Positions 41,091 to 49,728 of a stretch of DNA of 64,000 nucleotides are shown here, in pieces. The position numbers and the translations under genes are program-made. The notes beneath the pieces are model-generated. The model ran no database searches, was not told the DNA's origin, and worked only from the letters and a program-made list of their open reading frames with translations. The first letter of the stretch is position 1; every line of letters begins with the position of its first letter. This DNA comes from Enterococcus viikkiensis (GTDB lineage: Bacteria; Bacillota; Bacilli; Lactobacillales; Enterococcaceae): positions 1 to 64,000 of the forward strand of contig NZ_BJDW01000006.1 of NCBI RefSeq assembly GCF_005405345.1, in the 5' to 3' direction.

Positions 41091-43166
41091 TTAATCTTTT
41101 AATTTCTTTTTTTTCTTACGTTGACGGTTGATAACAAAGCGAATGCTAGGATCAGCAGGCTGCTGCATCGCATATGATTCTAATTGATTCACTTGATGAC
41201 GATAATTATTAGCCGCATAATTTGAAATATCGCCGTTCACTTCGAACTCGTCAATCTTTTTTCGTTCTAAATAATAGCCACGCACCAATTCTTTGGTGTA
41301 CAAGGGGTCCTGCTGAATGAGATACGTGCCAAATAATCCATGACTACTCACTTGACGCATTAAATTTTTCCGTTCATCAACAAAAAAATCAATCAATTCT
41401 TCATCATAAACATCTCGTAAGTTTTCTAAACTATCTAAAATTGCTTCGCTGTTGCGCATGAAGATTTTTCTGAGGGAGGTGATGTCTTCATTGTCCACCG
41501 TTTCACGGCGCTTTTCACGACGCTGCCAAAACATTTTAGGATGCATAATCACACGAATGATCCGACGAACAAAGATCAACCAGAAGCTCAGTAAAGAAAG
41601 CATCTGTTTCGTGACTGATTCAGAGACATTCGAGATAAATCGAGAATATAACCGATAGGCGCCAGAATTGATTTGATGACGGCGGAAGCTTTCATCTAAA
41701 CCATCTCGCTCTACTGAAATAATCAATGCTTGAATTTCTTGGAATTCCTGCTGAGCACTTTCCGGCATGGAGTTATTAAAGACTAACTGAATTCGATTCT
41801 GATAATTCGCGATCACAGCTTGCAAGGCAAAACGTTCTTTTTCACTGAGGTCCCGATTTTCAATATCATCATACAATTCACTAATAACTTCACGGAAAAT
41901 CAGCATCGACTTCTGATCCGTCGGCGGCACAACTTCACCGTCTGACAATAGTGGCAGCACGATCATTCCTACTACGAGAGTTAAAAAAGTGACACAGGCG
42001 GTGATAAATAATAGTAAGGATCGCTCAGGAAACTCCATGCCATTAATCGTTGTTGGCAAAATGAAAATCGTCGCGATACTGACTGTCCCCTTGACGCCAC
42101 CAAACGTTAATAATAAACGATCTCTTAATTGTGCATGACTTTTTTTCCAGCCTTGTGTCACAAAATAAAAAGCACTCACAAAGAGAAAACGCAGAACAAA
42201 CAACAACAATGTCAAAAGTAACACGATTGAAAAGAGGTGCATATTCGAATAATTACGACTATTCCAAATTGGTGAAAAGACTTGTGTCAATTCGATTCCT
42301 AGGAAAATAAAGACTAACCCATTCAATGTGAAGCTAATCGTACTCCAAGAGCTTTCAGTCACATTGGATAACTGAGCGTCAAATAGAGTCACACGGCGGA
42401 AGCCGGTTGCTTGTAAGACCCCGGTAACTACAGCGGCGATGATTCCAGAAGCATGGAAGACTTCTGCGATGAAATAAGCGGCAAAAGGCAGAATCAATTC
42501 AATCAATAAATAGGCGGAAACATCTTGTGCCGAAATTCGCTCAATGATTTTAATTGCTTCATTTTTAATCCAGACAACAACAAATCCAACTACTGCGCCA
42601 ATGAGGCTCGATGTAAGTAACGAGATCGAGGCATCCGCCGCAGAAAACTGCCCCGTCAATAAGGCCGCTACCGCAAACTGGAAAGCTGTAACGCCTGTCG
42701 CGTCGTTAATCAACCCTTCGCCTTCTAATACGTGCATCACTGACTCTGGAATATTTAAACGCTTGGCCAACGAACTCACTGCTACCGCATCGGTCGGCCC
42801 AAGAGAAGCTCCAAAAGCTAAACAAGCCGCGATTGGAATCGCCGGCAAGATACTGTGCAACACATAACCTAACCCAAAAATCGTGAACAAAACGCCGCCA
42901 AAGGCTAAGAGTAAGATTAAACCAAAGTGTTTCAATATAGACGGAATATCGGCAGTTTCACCTTCTCGAAACAATAGCGGGGCGATAATCATTACCAGAA
43001 AAACTTCTGGTTCAAAATTAATTGAGCTACCGACCTCAGTTAGTCCGAGGATAATTCCGGTAATAATTTGAATCATAAAAATCGGAAAAGATGGGAAAAC
43101 TTTTGCTAAAACATTGGATAAGGTAATGGCAATGGCTAAAATGATAATGATCTCAATTAAGCCCAT
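41091..43166 (-). CDS. Na+/H+ antiporter, CPA1/NhaP type
   Basis: 691 residues. Twelve or so membrane helices (1-420) have the family's LLFREGE, LGPTDAVAVSS, GEGLINDATG and LTFGGVKGTVSIA motifs carrying the ion-binding Asp residues. A long cytoplasmic tail (about 430-691) includes a Met/Leu-rich helix near 510-535 and a basic end (RQRKKKKKLKD). It exchanges cytoplasmic Na+ or K+ for protons. ATG at 43166 after AGAGGTGATTGA, 5 bases after the small upstream gene. Confidence 0.9.
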   Translation of the reverse strand: MGLIEIIIILAIAITLSNVLAKVFPSFPIFMIQIITGIILGLTEVGSSINFEPEVFLVMIIAPLLFREGETADIPSILKHFGLILLLAFGGVLFTIFGLGYVLHSILPAIPIAACLAFGASLGPTDAVAVSSLAKRLNIPESVMHVLEGEGLINDATGVTAFQFAVAALLTGQFSAADASISLLTSSLIGAVVGFVVVWIKNEAIKIIERISAQDVSAYLLIELILPFAAYFIAEVFHASGIIAAVVTGVLQATGFRRVTLFDAQLSNVTESSWSTISFTLNGLVFIFLGIELTQVFSPIWNSRNYSNMHLFSIVLLLTLLLFVLRFLFVSAFYFVTQGWKKSHAQLRDRLLLTFGGVKGTVSIATIFILPTTINGMEFPERSLLLFITACVTFLTLVVGMIVLPLLSDGEVVPPTDQKSMLIFREVISELYDDIENRDLSEKERFALQAVIANYQNRIQLVFNNSMPESAQQEFQEIQALIISVERDGLDESFRRHQINSGAYRLYSRFISNVSESVTKQMLSLLSFWLIFVRRIIRVIMHPKMFWQRREKRRETVDNEDITSLRKIFMRNSEAILDSLENLRDVYDEELIDFFVDERKNLMRQVSSHGLFGTYLIQQDPLYTKELVRGYYLERKKIDEFEVNGDISNYAANNYRHQVNQLESYAMQQPADPSIRFVINRQRKKKKKLKD

Positions 43167-43170
43167 TCAA

Positions 43171-43461
43171 TCACCTCTTAGAACAAGTATCTTTCGCTTT
43201 ACAAAATAATTTTAAAAATTCGCGTTTCTTACCAATAATTCGATCTTCCAATTCAGAAAGTTCTTCTGGATCATCATCCAAAGAGAGCTGCGCTCGTTTG
43301 GTTTCCATCCGCAATAATTCATGCTTCATGCGTTCCAATTTACGCGCAGTTAAAACATTTACTCGTTTAATTTTTTGTTTAACGGCTTTTCTTTCTTCCG
43401 GGCTCAAGTTTTCAAACTCTTTATGGAGAGCCTTCATCCGTTCTTCAAATTCAGTCGTCAT
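43171..43461 (-). CDS. Small helical protein co-transcribed with the antiporter
   Basis: 96 residues from the ATG at 43461 (MTTEFEERMKALHKEF), which follows AAGGAGG; the open frame further upstream lacks a site. It is almost entirely charged alpha-helix, with a likely coiled coil (about 10-75), and two Cys near the end (LFCKAKDTCSK). Family not recognised. The stop is 5 bases before the antiporter start, so it may regulate or assemble with the antiporter. Confidence 0.7.
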   Translation of the reverse strand: MTTEFEERMKALHKEFENLSPEERKAVKQKIKRVNVLTARKLERMKHELLRMETKRAQLSLDDDPEELSELEDRIIGKKREFLKLFCKAKDTCSKR

Positions 43462-43509
43462 TTCGACCTTGCCTCCTTGAAAAATATCCAGCAAAAGGAT
43501 TAGTTGCAA

Positions 43510-44007
43510 ACATCAATACTCTAACAGGATTTAGCAAATAATGCAATTGGCGCAAAGCAATAGGAAAATAAATGGTTCAAACTTTATACTTGTCTTTATA
43601 ACTTTGTTGCGAGATTCAACAAACTTTCCTCGATCATATTATTATACTGTTAAAAGCAGAACTCGCAGCTATCTCTATTCAAAGTATTTATTTTTCTAAA
43701 CCCACGAAAAACAAATTTTATCTTCACCACACGTATCATCGCGCTATACAAATTAAGTTTAGCTTTTCAGTCTCTCACGAAAACGCTCTTTGGCTCTATA
43801 AACTGTGAAGAGCGCGACTGACAGCTAGCTCGCTTTAAAGGAAATTTTTCAAAAACCGAAAAATCATTCTCGTGCGCATACGATTCTGCTAAACAGTTTG
43901 CATGTTTTCGTTGATTGAATTAATAAATTCTATTCAAACAAATTATACTGCCAAAAGCAGAACTCGCAAAAAGAACCTGAGGCTGTCTGCTTCAGGTTCT
44001 AAGGAAA
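43510..44007. repeat. Long intergenic region with degenerate repeat copies
   Basis: 498 bases with no gene. The segment ACTG(TT/CC)AAAAGCAGAACTCGCA occurs at about 43649 and 43951, bracketing a TTCACCACACGTATCATCG motif (about 43725) that recurs in other intergenic regions here (48939, 57308). A hairpin AAGAACCTGA/TCAGGTTCT at about 43973-44001 serves as terminator for rbfA. Confidence 0.55.
43973..44001 (-). terminator. rbfA (nusA-infB operon) terminator
   Basis: Stem AGAACCTGA(A)/(T)TCAGGTTCT around a short GC-containing loop, with an A-rich left arm that gives a U-tract on the minus strand, just after the rbfA stop. Confidence 0.7.
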
Positions 44008-44355
44008 TTATTCTTTATTTAAATCACGGATCATTTGATCGATCTTAGAACCGTATTCAACTGATTCATCTAATTCAAAAAATAATTCGGGCGTCTTGTA
44101 GATCGACAACGCTTGGCCTAGTTCACGACGAACTAAACCAGTTGCTTTGTTCAATCCCTCTTGCGCTTTTTGTTTATCCGAAGCTTTATCAGATAATAGG
44201 CTGTAATAAATCGTCGCTTGTTGCAAGTCGCCAGTCACGTGAACATCAGTAATATTCACATCTTGGACTCGTGGGTCGCGAACTTTCTTACGTAAGATGT
44301 CATTGACTTCTTTTAAGATTTCTTGTGCTAGACGACGATCGCGATAATTTGGCAT
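44008..44355 (-). CDS. rbfA: Ribosome-binding factor A
   Basis: 115 residues. [22 protein letters not shown] and the KH-like core [15 protein letters not shown] are characteristic. It binds 30S precursors near helix 1 of 16S rRNA and is needed for cold growth. Last gene of the rimP-nusA-rnpM-ylxQ-infB-rbfA operon. Start after AGGAGGCC. Confidence 0.97.
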   Translation of the reverse strand: MPNYRDRRLAQEILKEVNDILRKKVRDPRVQDVNITDVHVTGDLQQATIYYSLLSDKASDKQKAQEGLNKATGLVRRELGQALSIYKTPELFFELDESVEYGSKIDQMIRDLNKE

Positions 44356-44452
44356 AACGATGGCCTCCTGTCTTTACTTATAAATTCGGTATCACCATAG
44401 CTTAGGGCATGTGGTAAAACATCGCACACCCTAAACTACTTTGCTGAACCAA

Positions 44453-47068
44453 TTATTTTTGTTTAATTTCTTGCATAACGAAGGCTTCGATCACGTCATC
44501 AACCTTCATGTCATTGAAGTTTTCAATCATGGCACCACATTCAAAGCCCATTTTAACTTCTTTCACATCATCTTTGAAACGTTTCAAGCTAGCTAGCTTG
44601 CCTTCGTAGATAACGATACCGTCACGGATAATCCGTACGCCACTATCTCGTTGGATAACGCCTTCGTTAACGTAACAACCAGCGATTGTTCCAACTTTAG
44701 AAACTTTATACGTTTCACGAACAGTCATTTGACCAGTGATGATTTCTTCGTATTCAGGATCAAGCATACCCTTCATCGCTGTTTCGATTTCTTCGATTGC
44801 TTTGTAAATGATCCGGTGCAAGCGAATGTCCACTTCTTCAGCAGAAGCTTGTTGTTTAGCTTGCGGTGTAGGACGGACGTTGAACCCGATAATAATCGCG
44901 TTACTTGCAGCGGCTAAAGTTACATCGCTCTCGTTGATTGCACCAACAGCTGAATGGACGATCTTCACACGAACACCTTCCACGTCGATTTTTTGCAAGG
45001 ATGCAGCTAATGCTTCTGCAGAACCTTGAACGTCTGCCTTAATAATAACATTGACTTCTTTCAATTCGCCTTCTTTAAGCGATTCAAACAAGTTGTCTAA
45101 GGTTACACGTGCATTTGAGTTTCGGTGTTCCAACAACGCACGTTTTGCACGTTCTTCACCAGCAGCTCGAGCTGTTTTTTCATCATCAAAGGTTGCGAAA
45201 CGATCGCCCGCTTGCGGTACATCATTCAACCCAGTAATTTCAACTGGAGTTGCTGGGCCAGCCGTTTTTTCACGACGACCAATATCATTCGTCATAACAC
45301 GAACGCGACCATAAGTGTTTCCGACAACGATTGGATCGCCGACTTTCATCGTTCCTTGTTGTACTAACAATGTTGCAACTGGTCCTTTGCCTTTATCAAG
45401 ACGTGCTTCGATGACTGTACCAATCCCATGTTGTGTTGGATCAGCTTTCAAGTCTTCCACTTCAGCAACTAAAAGAATCATTTCTAATAGTTCCTCAATG
45501 TTTTGGTTGAATTTCGCTGAAATTTCAACAAAGATCGTATCGCCGCCCCATGATTCAGGGATTAATTCGTATTCACTTAATTCTTGCATCACGTGTTGTG
45601 GGTTTGCACCTGGCTTATCGATTTTATTCACCGCTACGATGATCGGCACTTTCGCCGCTTTCGCATGGTTGATTGCTTCGATTGTTTGCGGCATTACACC
45701 ATCATCGGCTGCGACAACTAAGATTGTGATATCGGTGATACTTGCACCACGGGCCCGCATACTTGTGAAGGCCGCATGTCCTGGAGTATCTAAGAACGTA
45801 ATTGGTTTGCCATTGATATCGATTTGGTAAGCACCGATATGCTGTGTAATCCCACCGGCTTCTCCACTAGTTACACGTGAATGACGTAAAGTATCAAGCA
45901 ATGTTGTTTTCCCGTGATCGACGTGTCCCATGATAGTTACAACTGGCGGACGAGAAACTAAGTTGTCTTCGTTCACTTCTTCTGTATCGAAGAAACGGTC
46001 GATATCAGCAATATCAATTTGAACTTTCTCTTCTGCTTCCATGCCATAATCCGTTGCCAATAATTCAATCGTATCTTGATCTAATGGTTGATTTTGATTG
46101 ACCATAACGCCCATCATAAATAATTTTTTGATGATCTCAGCTGGTTCCCGATGGATCTTTTTAGCAATATCCGCCACATTCATACCAACCGTATATTCTA
46201 ATACTTCAGGCAATTCACGGAATTTACGTGGTGGCACAGCAGGCTTGTTACTTTGTTGCTGTTTGCCTTTTTTGCCTTTTTTATTAAAGCGGTTCTTATT
46301 ACGGTTTTGATTGCCACCGAAGCCGTTCCCACGATTTTGATTGCCATAATTATTTTTATTGCGGTTTTGGTTGCCGCCTTGTCCTTGTCCGCCGCTGCTT
46401 TGGTTTGAACGTTGACCTTGTGTGTTGCTACTTTGGTTCGAACGTTGTGTATTTGAAGCGTTTTGCGCTGGACGTTGACCTTGGTTTTGATTTGGACGCT
46501 GTGCACTGTTTGTATTTCCTTGTGGACGTTGTTGTCCTTGGTTTGGACGTTGTGCATTGTTTGTATTGCCTTGTGGGCGTTGTTGTCCTTGGTTTGGACG
46601 TTGTGCACTGTTTGTGTTGCTTTGTGGACGTTGTTGTCCTTGGTTTGTACGTTGTGCATTGTTTGTATTGCCTTGTGGACGTTGTTGTCCTTGGTTTGTA
46701 CGTTGTGCATTGTTTGTATTGCTTTGTGGACGTTGTTGTCCTTGGTTCGAACGGTTTGCGTTCGCTGAGTTGTTCTGATTATTAGTTTGTGTCAATTCTT
46801 TATTTCCTTTTCTATTCTGGAAATTTGGGTTGTTCTTAGAGCTCTTTCCATGGAATTTTGGTTTTTCGTGCTGGTTAGCTGATGGTTTTGCTTGAGTATT
46901 TGCTTGTGATTTGTCAGTAAAAGCCTGCTTTAATTTTGTTTCATCGTCCCCAGACAATGAACCCATATGATTTTTTACGTCAATTCCTAAAGCATTTGCT
47001 TTCTCTACAACATCCTTACTTGATTGGTTCACTTCTTTGGCAAATTCGTATACTCTTTTTTTTCCCAT
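44453..47068 (-). CDS. infB: Translation initiation factor IF-2
   Basis: 871 residues. An N-terminal IF2N domain (1-50) is followed by about 230 residues of Asn/Gln/Arg low-complexity linker with five 17-residue repeats (108-192). A second IF2N domain (about 290-340) precedes the G domain with [14 protein letters not shown] and NKID, then domains II-IV that bind fMet-tRNA. It is a GTPase that places initiator tRNA on the 30S subunit and promotes subunit joining. The linker is longer than usual for the family (often 700-800 residues in cocci). Confidence 0.98.
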   Translation of the reverse strand: MGKKRVYEFAKEVNQSSKDVVEKANALGIDVKNHMGSLSGDDETKLKQAFTDKSQANTQAKPSANQHEKPKFHGKSSKNNPNFQNRKGNKELTQTNNQNNSANANRSNQGQQRPQSNTNNAQRTNQGQQRPQGNTNNAQRTNQGQQRPQSNTNSAQRPNQGQQRPQGNTNNAQRPNQGQQRPQGNTNSAQRPNQNQGQRPAQNASNTQRSNQSSNTQGQRSNQSSGGQGQGGNQNRNKNNYGNQNRGNGFGGNQNRNKNRFNKKGKKGKQQQSNKPAVPPRKFRELPEVLEYTVGMNVADIAKKIHREPAEIIKKLFMMGVMVNQNQPLDQDTIELLATDYGMEAEEKVQIDIADIDRFFDTEEVNEDNLVSRPPVVTIMGHVDHGKTTLLDTLRHSRVTSGEAGGITQHIGAYQIDINGKPITFLDTPGHAAFTSMRARGASITDITILVVAADDGVMPQTIEAINHAKAAKVPIIVAVNKIDKPGANPQHVMQELSEYELIPESWGGDTIFVEISAKFNQNIEELLEMILLVAEVEDLKADPTQHGIGTVIEARLDKGKGPVATLLVQQGTMKVGDPIVVGNTYGRVRVMTNDIGRREKTAGPATPVEITGLNDVPQAGDRFATFDDEKTARAAGEERAKRALLEHRNSNARVTLDNLFESLKEGELKEVNVIIKADVQGSAEALAASLQKIDVEGVRVKIVHSAVGAINESDVTLAAASNAIIIGFNVRPTPQAKQQASAEEVDIRLHRIIYKAIEEIETAMKGMLDPEYEEIITGQMTVRETYKVSKVGTIAGCYVNEGVIQRDSGVRIIRDGIVIYEGKLASLKRFKDDVKEVKMGFECGAMIENFNDMKVDDVIEAFVMQEIKQK
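46493..46747 (-). repeat. Five 51-bp tandem repeats inside infB
   Basis: Five in-frame units encode 17 residues each (NQGQQRPQ + S/G + NTN + N/S + AQR + T/P), residues 108-192 of IF-2. The units differ at only a few codons, so recent duplication and strain-to-strain copy-number change are likely. Long open frames on the opposite strand and in a second frame are by-products of this repeat. Confidence 0.95.
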
Positions 47069-47080
47069 GCAATCACCTTC

Positions 47081-47383
47081 CTAACCTTTTATTAACGTCA
47101 TGATTTTGTTAGCGAAGCCTTGGTCTAAAATCCCGATCACTTTTCGAGGTTTGCCAATCGCGCCTAAAATTTCTCCTTGAGTAAATTCGACAAAACATGT
47201 CGTTTGATAATACTTGCTTTTATCAGATACTTTTTTCTGAGTGTTTTCACTCGCATCCGTTGTGACGATCACGAGCTTCACTTTATTTCTGCGAATCTCG
47301 TTGATTGTCAGGTCTTCCCCTGTAATCAGTTTGCCTGCACGCATTGCAAGGCCTAACATGTTCAAGGCCTTTTCTCTATTCAT
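47081..47383 (-). CDS. ylxQ: L7Ae-family ribosomal-like protein YlxQ
   Basis: 100 residues from the ATG at 47383 (MNREKALNMLGLAMRAGKL); an in-frame TTG two codons earlier also exists. L7Ae/L30e fold with AGKLITGEDL and KLVIVTTDAS. It is an RNA kink-turn-binding protein of the nusA operon; role poorly known. It overlaps the ylxR stop by 8 bases. Confidence 0.9.
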   Translation of the reverse strand: MNREKALNMLGLAMRAGKLITGEDLTINEIRRNKVKLVIVTTDASENTQKKVSDKSKYYQTTCFVEFTQGEILGAIGKPRKVIGILDQGFANKIMTLIKG

Positions 47384-47672
47384 CGCCAAAGAGCTCTTTT
47401 CTGGCTTTTTGGTGCTTCACATAATCGAGTAGTTCTTGATAAAATTCATCACTTAAGTCTGTTCCAAGATTGCGATCTAAGATTTTCTTTTTCCAAGCTT
47501 CTTCAACTTCCGCCGGCTCTAACGCGATATAAGCACCTCGCCCAGGCTTCTTACCTGAAGGATCAATGGAAACTTCGCCTTCTTTTGACTTAGCGATCCG
47601 AATTAATTCTTTTTTAGGGAACATTTCACCGGAAACAACCGATTTGCGCAAAGGAATTTTTCTTTTTTTCAT
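47376..47672 (-). CDS. rnpM: YlxR-family RNA-binding protein (RnpM)
   Basis: 98 residues from the ATG at 47672 (MKKRKIPLRKSVVSG), seven bases after GGAGG. DUF448 motif KPGRGAYIAL is present. Members bind RNA and modulate RNase P (RnpM). Encoded between nusA and ylxQ as in other Firmicutes. The first Cys of the common C-V-x-S motif is replaced here by S-V-V-S. Confidence 0.92.
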   Translation of the reverse strand: MKKRKIPLRKSVVSGEMFPKKELIRIAKSKEGEVSIDPSGKKPGRGAYIALEPAEVEEAWKKKILDRNLGTDLSDEFYQELLDYVKHQKARKELFGDE

Positions 47673-47690
47673 TTGCTGTCCTCCCATAAA

Positions 47691-48878
47691 TTACTCTTCC
47701 TCTTGATCGAAAGCAACGTTCTCGATGTCGTCTGCTGTCATATCAGGAGTAATTTCATCCAAATTTTCTTCTGTTGCTTCAACTGTTGGTTCTTCGTTTT
47801 CTACTTCTTCGACTTCTGCTTCATCATAATTGGCGTAAAATTCTTCCATATCTGATTCAGATTTGATGTCGATTTTGTGAGCCGTTAATTTGGCTGCTAA
47901 ACGAGCATTTTGACCACGTTTACCAATTGCTAATGATAATTGATAATCGGGGACGACTACCGTACAAACTTTTGGATTGTCAATATCAAAGATGACATCT
48001 TCCACTTGAGCAGGATTTAAAGAGTTTGCGATAAAGACTGCCGGGTCTTCATTCCACTCAACGATATCCATGTTTTCGCCTTTCAATTCATTGACGATGG
48101 CTTGGACACGTTGACCTTTTGGTCCGACACAAGTGCCGACTGGATCGATATTAGGGTCCGTTGAACGTACCGCAACTTTTGCTCGATCACCGGCTTCTCT
48201 AGCGATGCTTACAATTTCCACAATTCCGTCATATACTTCAGGAATTTCTTGTTCGAATAAGCGACGCAATAAATCCGGATGACTACGGCTTACAAAAACT
48301 TGTGGGCCTTTTGATGTGTTTTCAACACGAGAGACGTAAACCTTGATTCGGTCATGCGGTTGATAATGTTCATTAGGCATTTGGTCTTGCTTCGAAAGAA
48401 CCGCTTCGATCTTGCCTAAGTTCACATAAATATACCGATTATCTTGACGCTCAACAACGCCTTGCATGATATCTTTTTCATACGCGCTGTACTCGTTATA
48501 GATAATGCTGCGTTCTGCTTCACGAACACGTTGCAAAATTACTTGTTTCGCTGTTTGTGCAGCAATCCGACCAAAATCTTTTGGTGTCACTTCAAAACGA
48601 ATCGTATCACCAATTTCATAAGCTGGATTGATTTCCATCGCTTCTTTCAATGACACTTCTAGTTGTGAATCCATGACCTCTTCGGTTACTTCTTTCACAG
48701 CGTAAACGTGGATATCGCCTTTCTTTTCGTTGAATTCCACTTCAACATTTTGTGATTGTCCATAATGACGTTTATAGGCAGAAACTAGCGCTGCCTCTAA
48801 CGCGTCGATGACGATTTCTTTTGAAATACCTTTTTCTGCTTCGAGAGTATCCAACGCATTCAGCATTTCTTTACTCAT
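47691..48878 (-). CDS. nusA: Transcription termination/antitermination factor NusA
   Basis: 395 residues. N-terminal RNAP-binding domain (1-130), S1 (about 133-200, VVERQDNRYIYVNLG), KH1 and KH2 (about 205-345, GPKGQRVQAIVNELKGE, LAIGKRGQNARLAAKLT), and an acidic tail of about 45 residues in place of the Proteobacterial AR repeats. It controls pausing and intrinsic termination. The gap to rimP holds a direct repeat. Confidence 0.98.
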   Translation of the reverse strand: MSKEMLNALDTLEAEKGISKEIVIDALEAALVSAYKRHYGQSQNVEVEFNEKKGDIHVYAVKEVTEEVMDSQLEVSLKEAMEINPAYEIGDTIRFEVTPKDFGRIAAQTAKQVILQRVREAERSIIYNEYSAYEKDIMQGVVERQDNRYIYVNLGKIEAVLSKQDQMPNEHYQPHDRIKVYVSRVENTSKGPQVFVSRSHPDLLRRLFEQEIPEVYDGIVEIVSIAREAGDRAKVAVRSTDPNIDPVGTCVGPKGQRVQAIVNELKGENMDIVEWNEDPAVFIANSLNPAQVEDVIFDIDNPKVCTVVVPDYQLSLAIGKRGQNARLAAKLTAHKIDIKSESDMEEFYANYDEAEVEEVENEEPTVEATEENLDEITPDMTADDIENVAFDQEEE

Positions 48879-48889
48879 TTTTTCTTTCC

Positions 48890-49089
48890 TCCTAGTTCAT
48901 ATTAACGAATCCATTTTCTAAAGAAAATAGGGTTGATTTTCACCACGTATATCATCCAACTACGCAGATCGCATATTTTTTTTGGATAAACCTAAATCCA
49001 TTTCTTGCTAGACGAAACTGCTAAAAGTTGGACTGACATCCTAGTTCATATTAACGAATCTATTTTCTAAAGAAAATAGGGCTGATTTT
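48890..49089. repeat. 51-bp direct repeat pair between rimP and nusA
   Basis: 48890-48940 and 49039-49089 agree in 49 of 51 positions, offset by 149 bases. The second copy runs into the last codons of rimP. Each copy includes ATTTTCT-AA-AGAAAAT, a short inverted repeat. The spacer contains TTCACCACGTATATCATC, shared with other intergenic copies in this window. Confidence 0.85.
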
Positions 49090-49562
49090 TAAAACTCAAT
49101 CGCAAAACGGGCTTTGGCGATATTTTTACGTTCGAAAACCATCTCTTTCGTCCGTGTTTTGATTTTCACTGTCAATGTTAATTCATCGTCAGTCAGTTCT
49201 TTCAAAAATCCTTGGTATTGCTTTTCGCCATCAATATTTTGATAAAGCGAGATGTTGATGTATTGCCCAATTGCTTTTTGATAGTCCTCTTCTTTTTTCA
49301 ATGGACGTTCCGCCCCTGGAGAAGAAACCTCTAAGAAATAAGCTTGGGGAATTGGATCAGGATCGATCGCATCCAACTTATCACTAAGTTTTTCACTAAC
49401 AAAGGCACATTCTTCAATATCAATGCCGCCTTCTTTATCGATATACACTCTTAAAAACCAACTTTTCCCTTCTTTGACAAACTCAACTTCCACTAATTCA
49501 AAATGTTGTTCATCTAAGATTGGCATTACTAGATCAGTCACTGTTTCGACTACACTGCTCAA
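49089..49562 (-). CDS. rimP: Ribosome maturation factor RimP
   Basis: 157 residues. TTG start at 49562 with AAAGGAGG eight bases upstream. RimP motifs [32 protein letters not shown] and the final ARFAIEF are seen. It aids assembly of the 30S head and is first in the nusA-infB operon. Its 3' end borders the direct repeat. Confidence 0.95.
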   Translation of the reverse strand: MSSVVETVTDLVMPILDEQHFELVEVEFVKEGKSWFLRVYIDKEGGIDIEECAFVSEKLSDKLDAIDPDPIPQAYFLEVSSPGAERPLKKEEDYQKAIGQYINISLYQNIDGEKQYQGFLKELTDDELTLTVKIKTRTKEMVFERKNIAKARFAIEF

Positions 49563-49586
49563 ACTGTCAGCCTCCTTTTATCCATT

Positions 49587-49616
49587 AAAAAGAGTGAGCG
49601 AAAAATCCGCTCACTC
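49587..49616 (-). terminator. polC terminator / rimP-nusA leader attenuator
   Basis: Perfect 9-bp stem GAGTGAGCG/CGCTCACTC followed on the minus strand by only five T and then AA, between the rimP promoter (49642-49670) and the rimP ribosome binding site. It can terminate polC transcripts and, as part of the rimP leader, attenuate the nusA operon. Confidence 0.8.
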
Positions 49617-49641
49617 ACCATCAGTCTTTGATTACATTATT

Positions 49642-49670
49642 ATAGTAGCATAATTCTATTGAAAATTCAA
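49642..49670 (-). promoter_or_regulatory. rimP-nusA operon promoter, extended -10
   Basis: TTGAAT (49665-49670), 17 bases, TACTAT (49642-49647) with TG one base upstream of the -10. An overlapping TATAAT (49639-49644) is also present. The start site should be near 49635, giving a leader of about 73 bases that includes the hairpin at 49592-49616. Confidence 0.6.
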
Positions 49671-49728
49671 CCGTGTCATTTTCACAACAAAATTTTCTTT
49701 CATTTAAAGCTTGAATTTATCTTTTTCT

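Noticed and set aside
44400-44445. TTAGGG.../...CCCTAA hairpin between infB and rbfA
   Set aside because: The stem has a bulge and no T-run. It may be a weak RNA structure, but I could not support terminator or regulator status.
45315-45830. 171-codon plus-strand frame opposite infB
   Set aside because: It is antisense to the IF-2 G domain; codon pattern and Ser/Thr/Ile composition fit a mirror of the real gene.
46493-46747. Regular 51-base repeats as a possible CRISPR array
   Set aside because: Units are directly joined with no unique spacers, are in frame with infB, and have no cas genes nearby.
46198-46785. Several long open frames on both strands across the infB linker (up to 170 codons)
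   Set aside because: They are shadows of the 51-bp in-frame repeats: a 3n-length repeat keeps other frames open. They show no ribosome binding site and have an odd Val/Leu/Cys composition.
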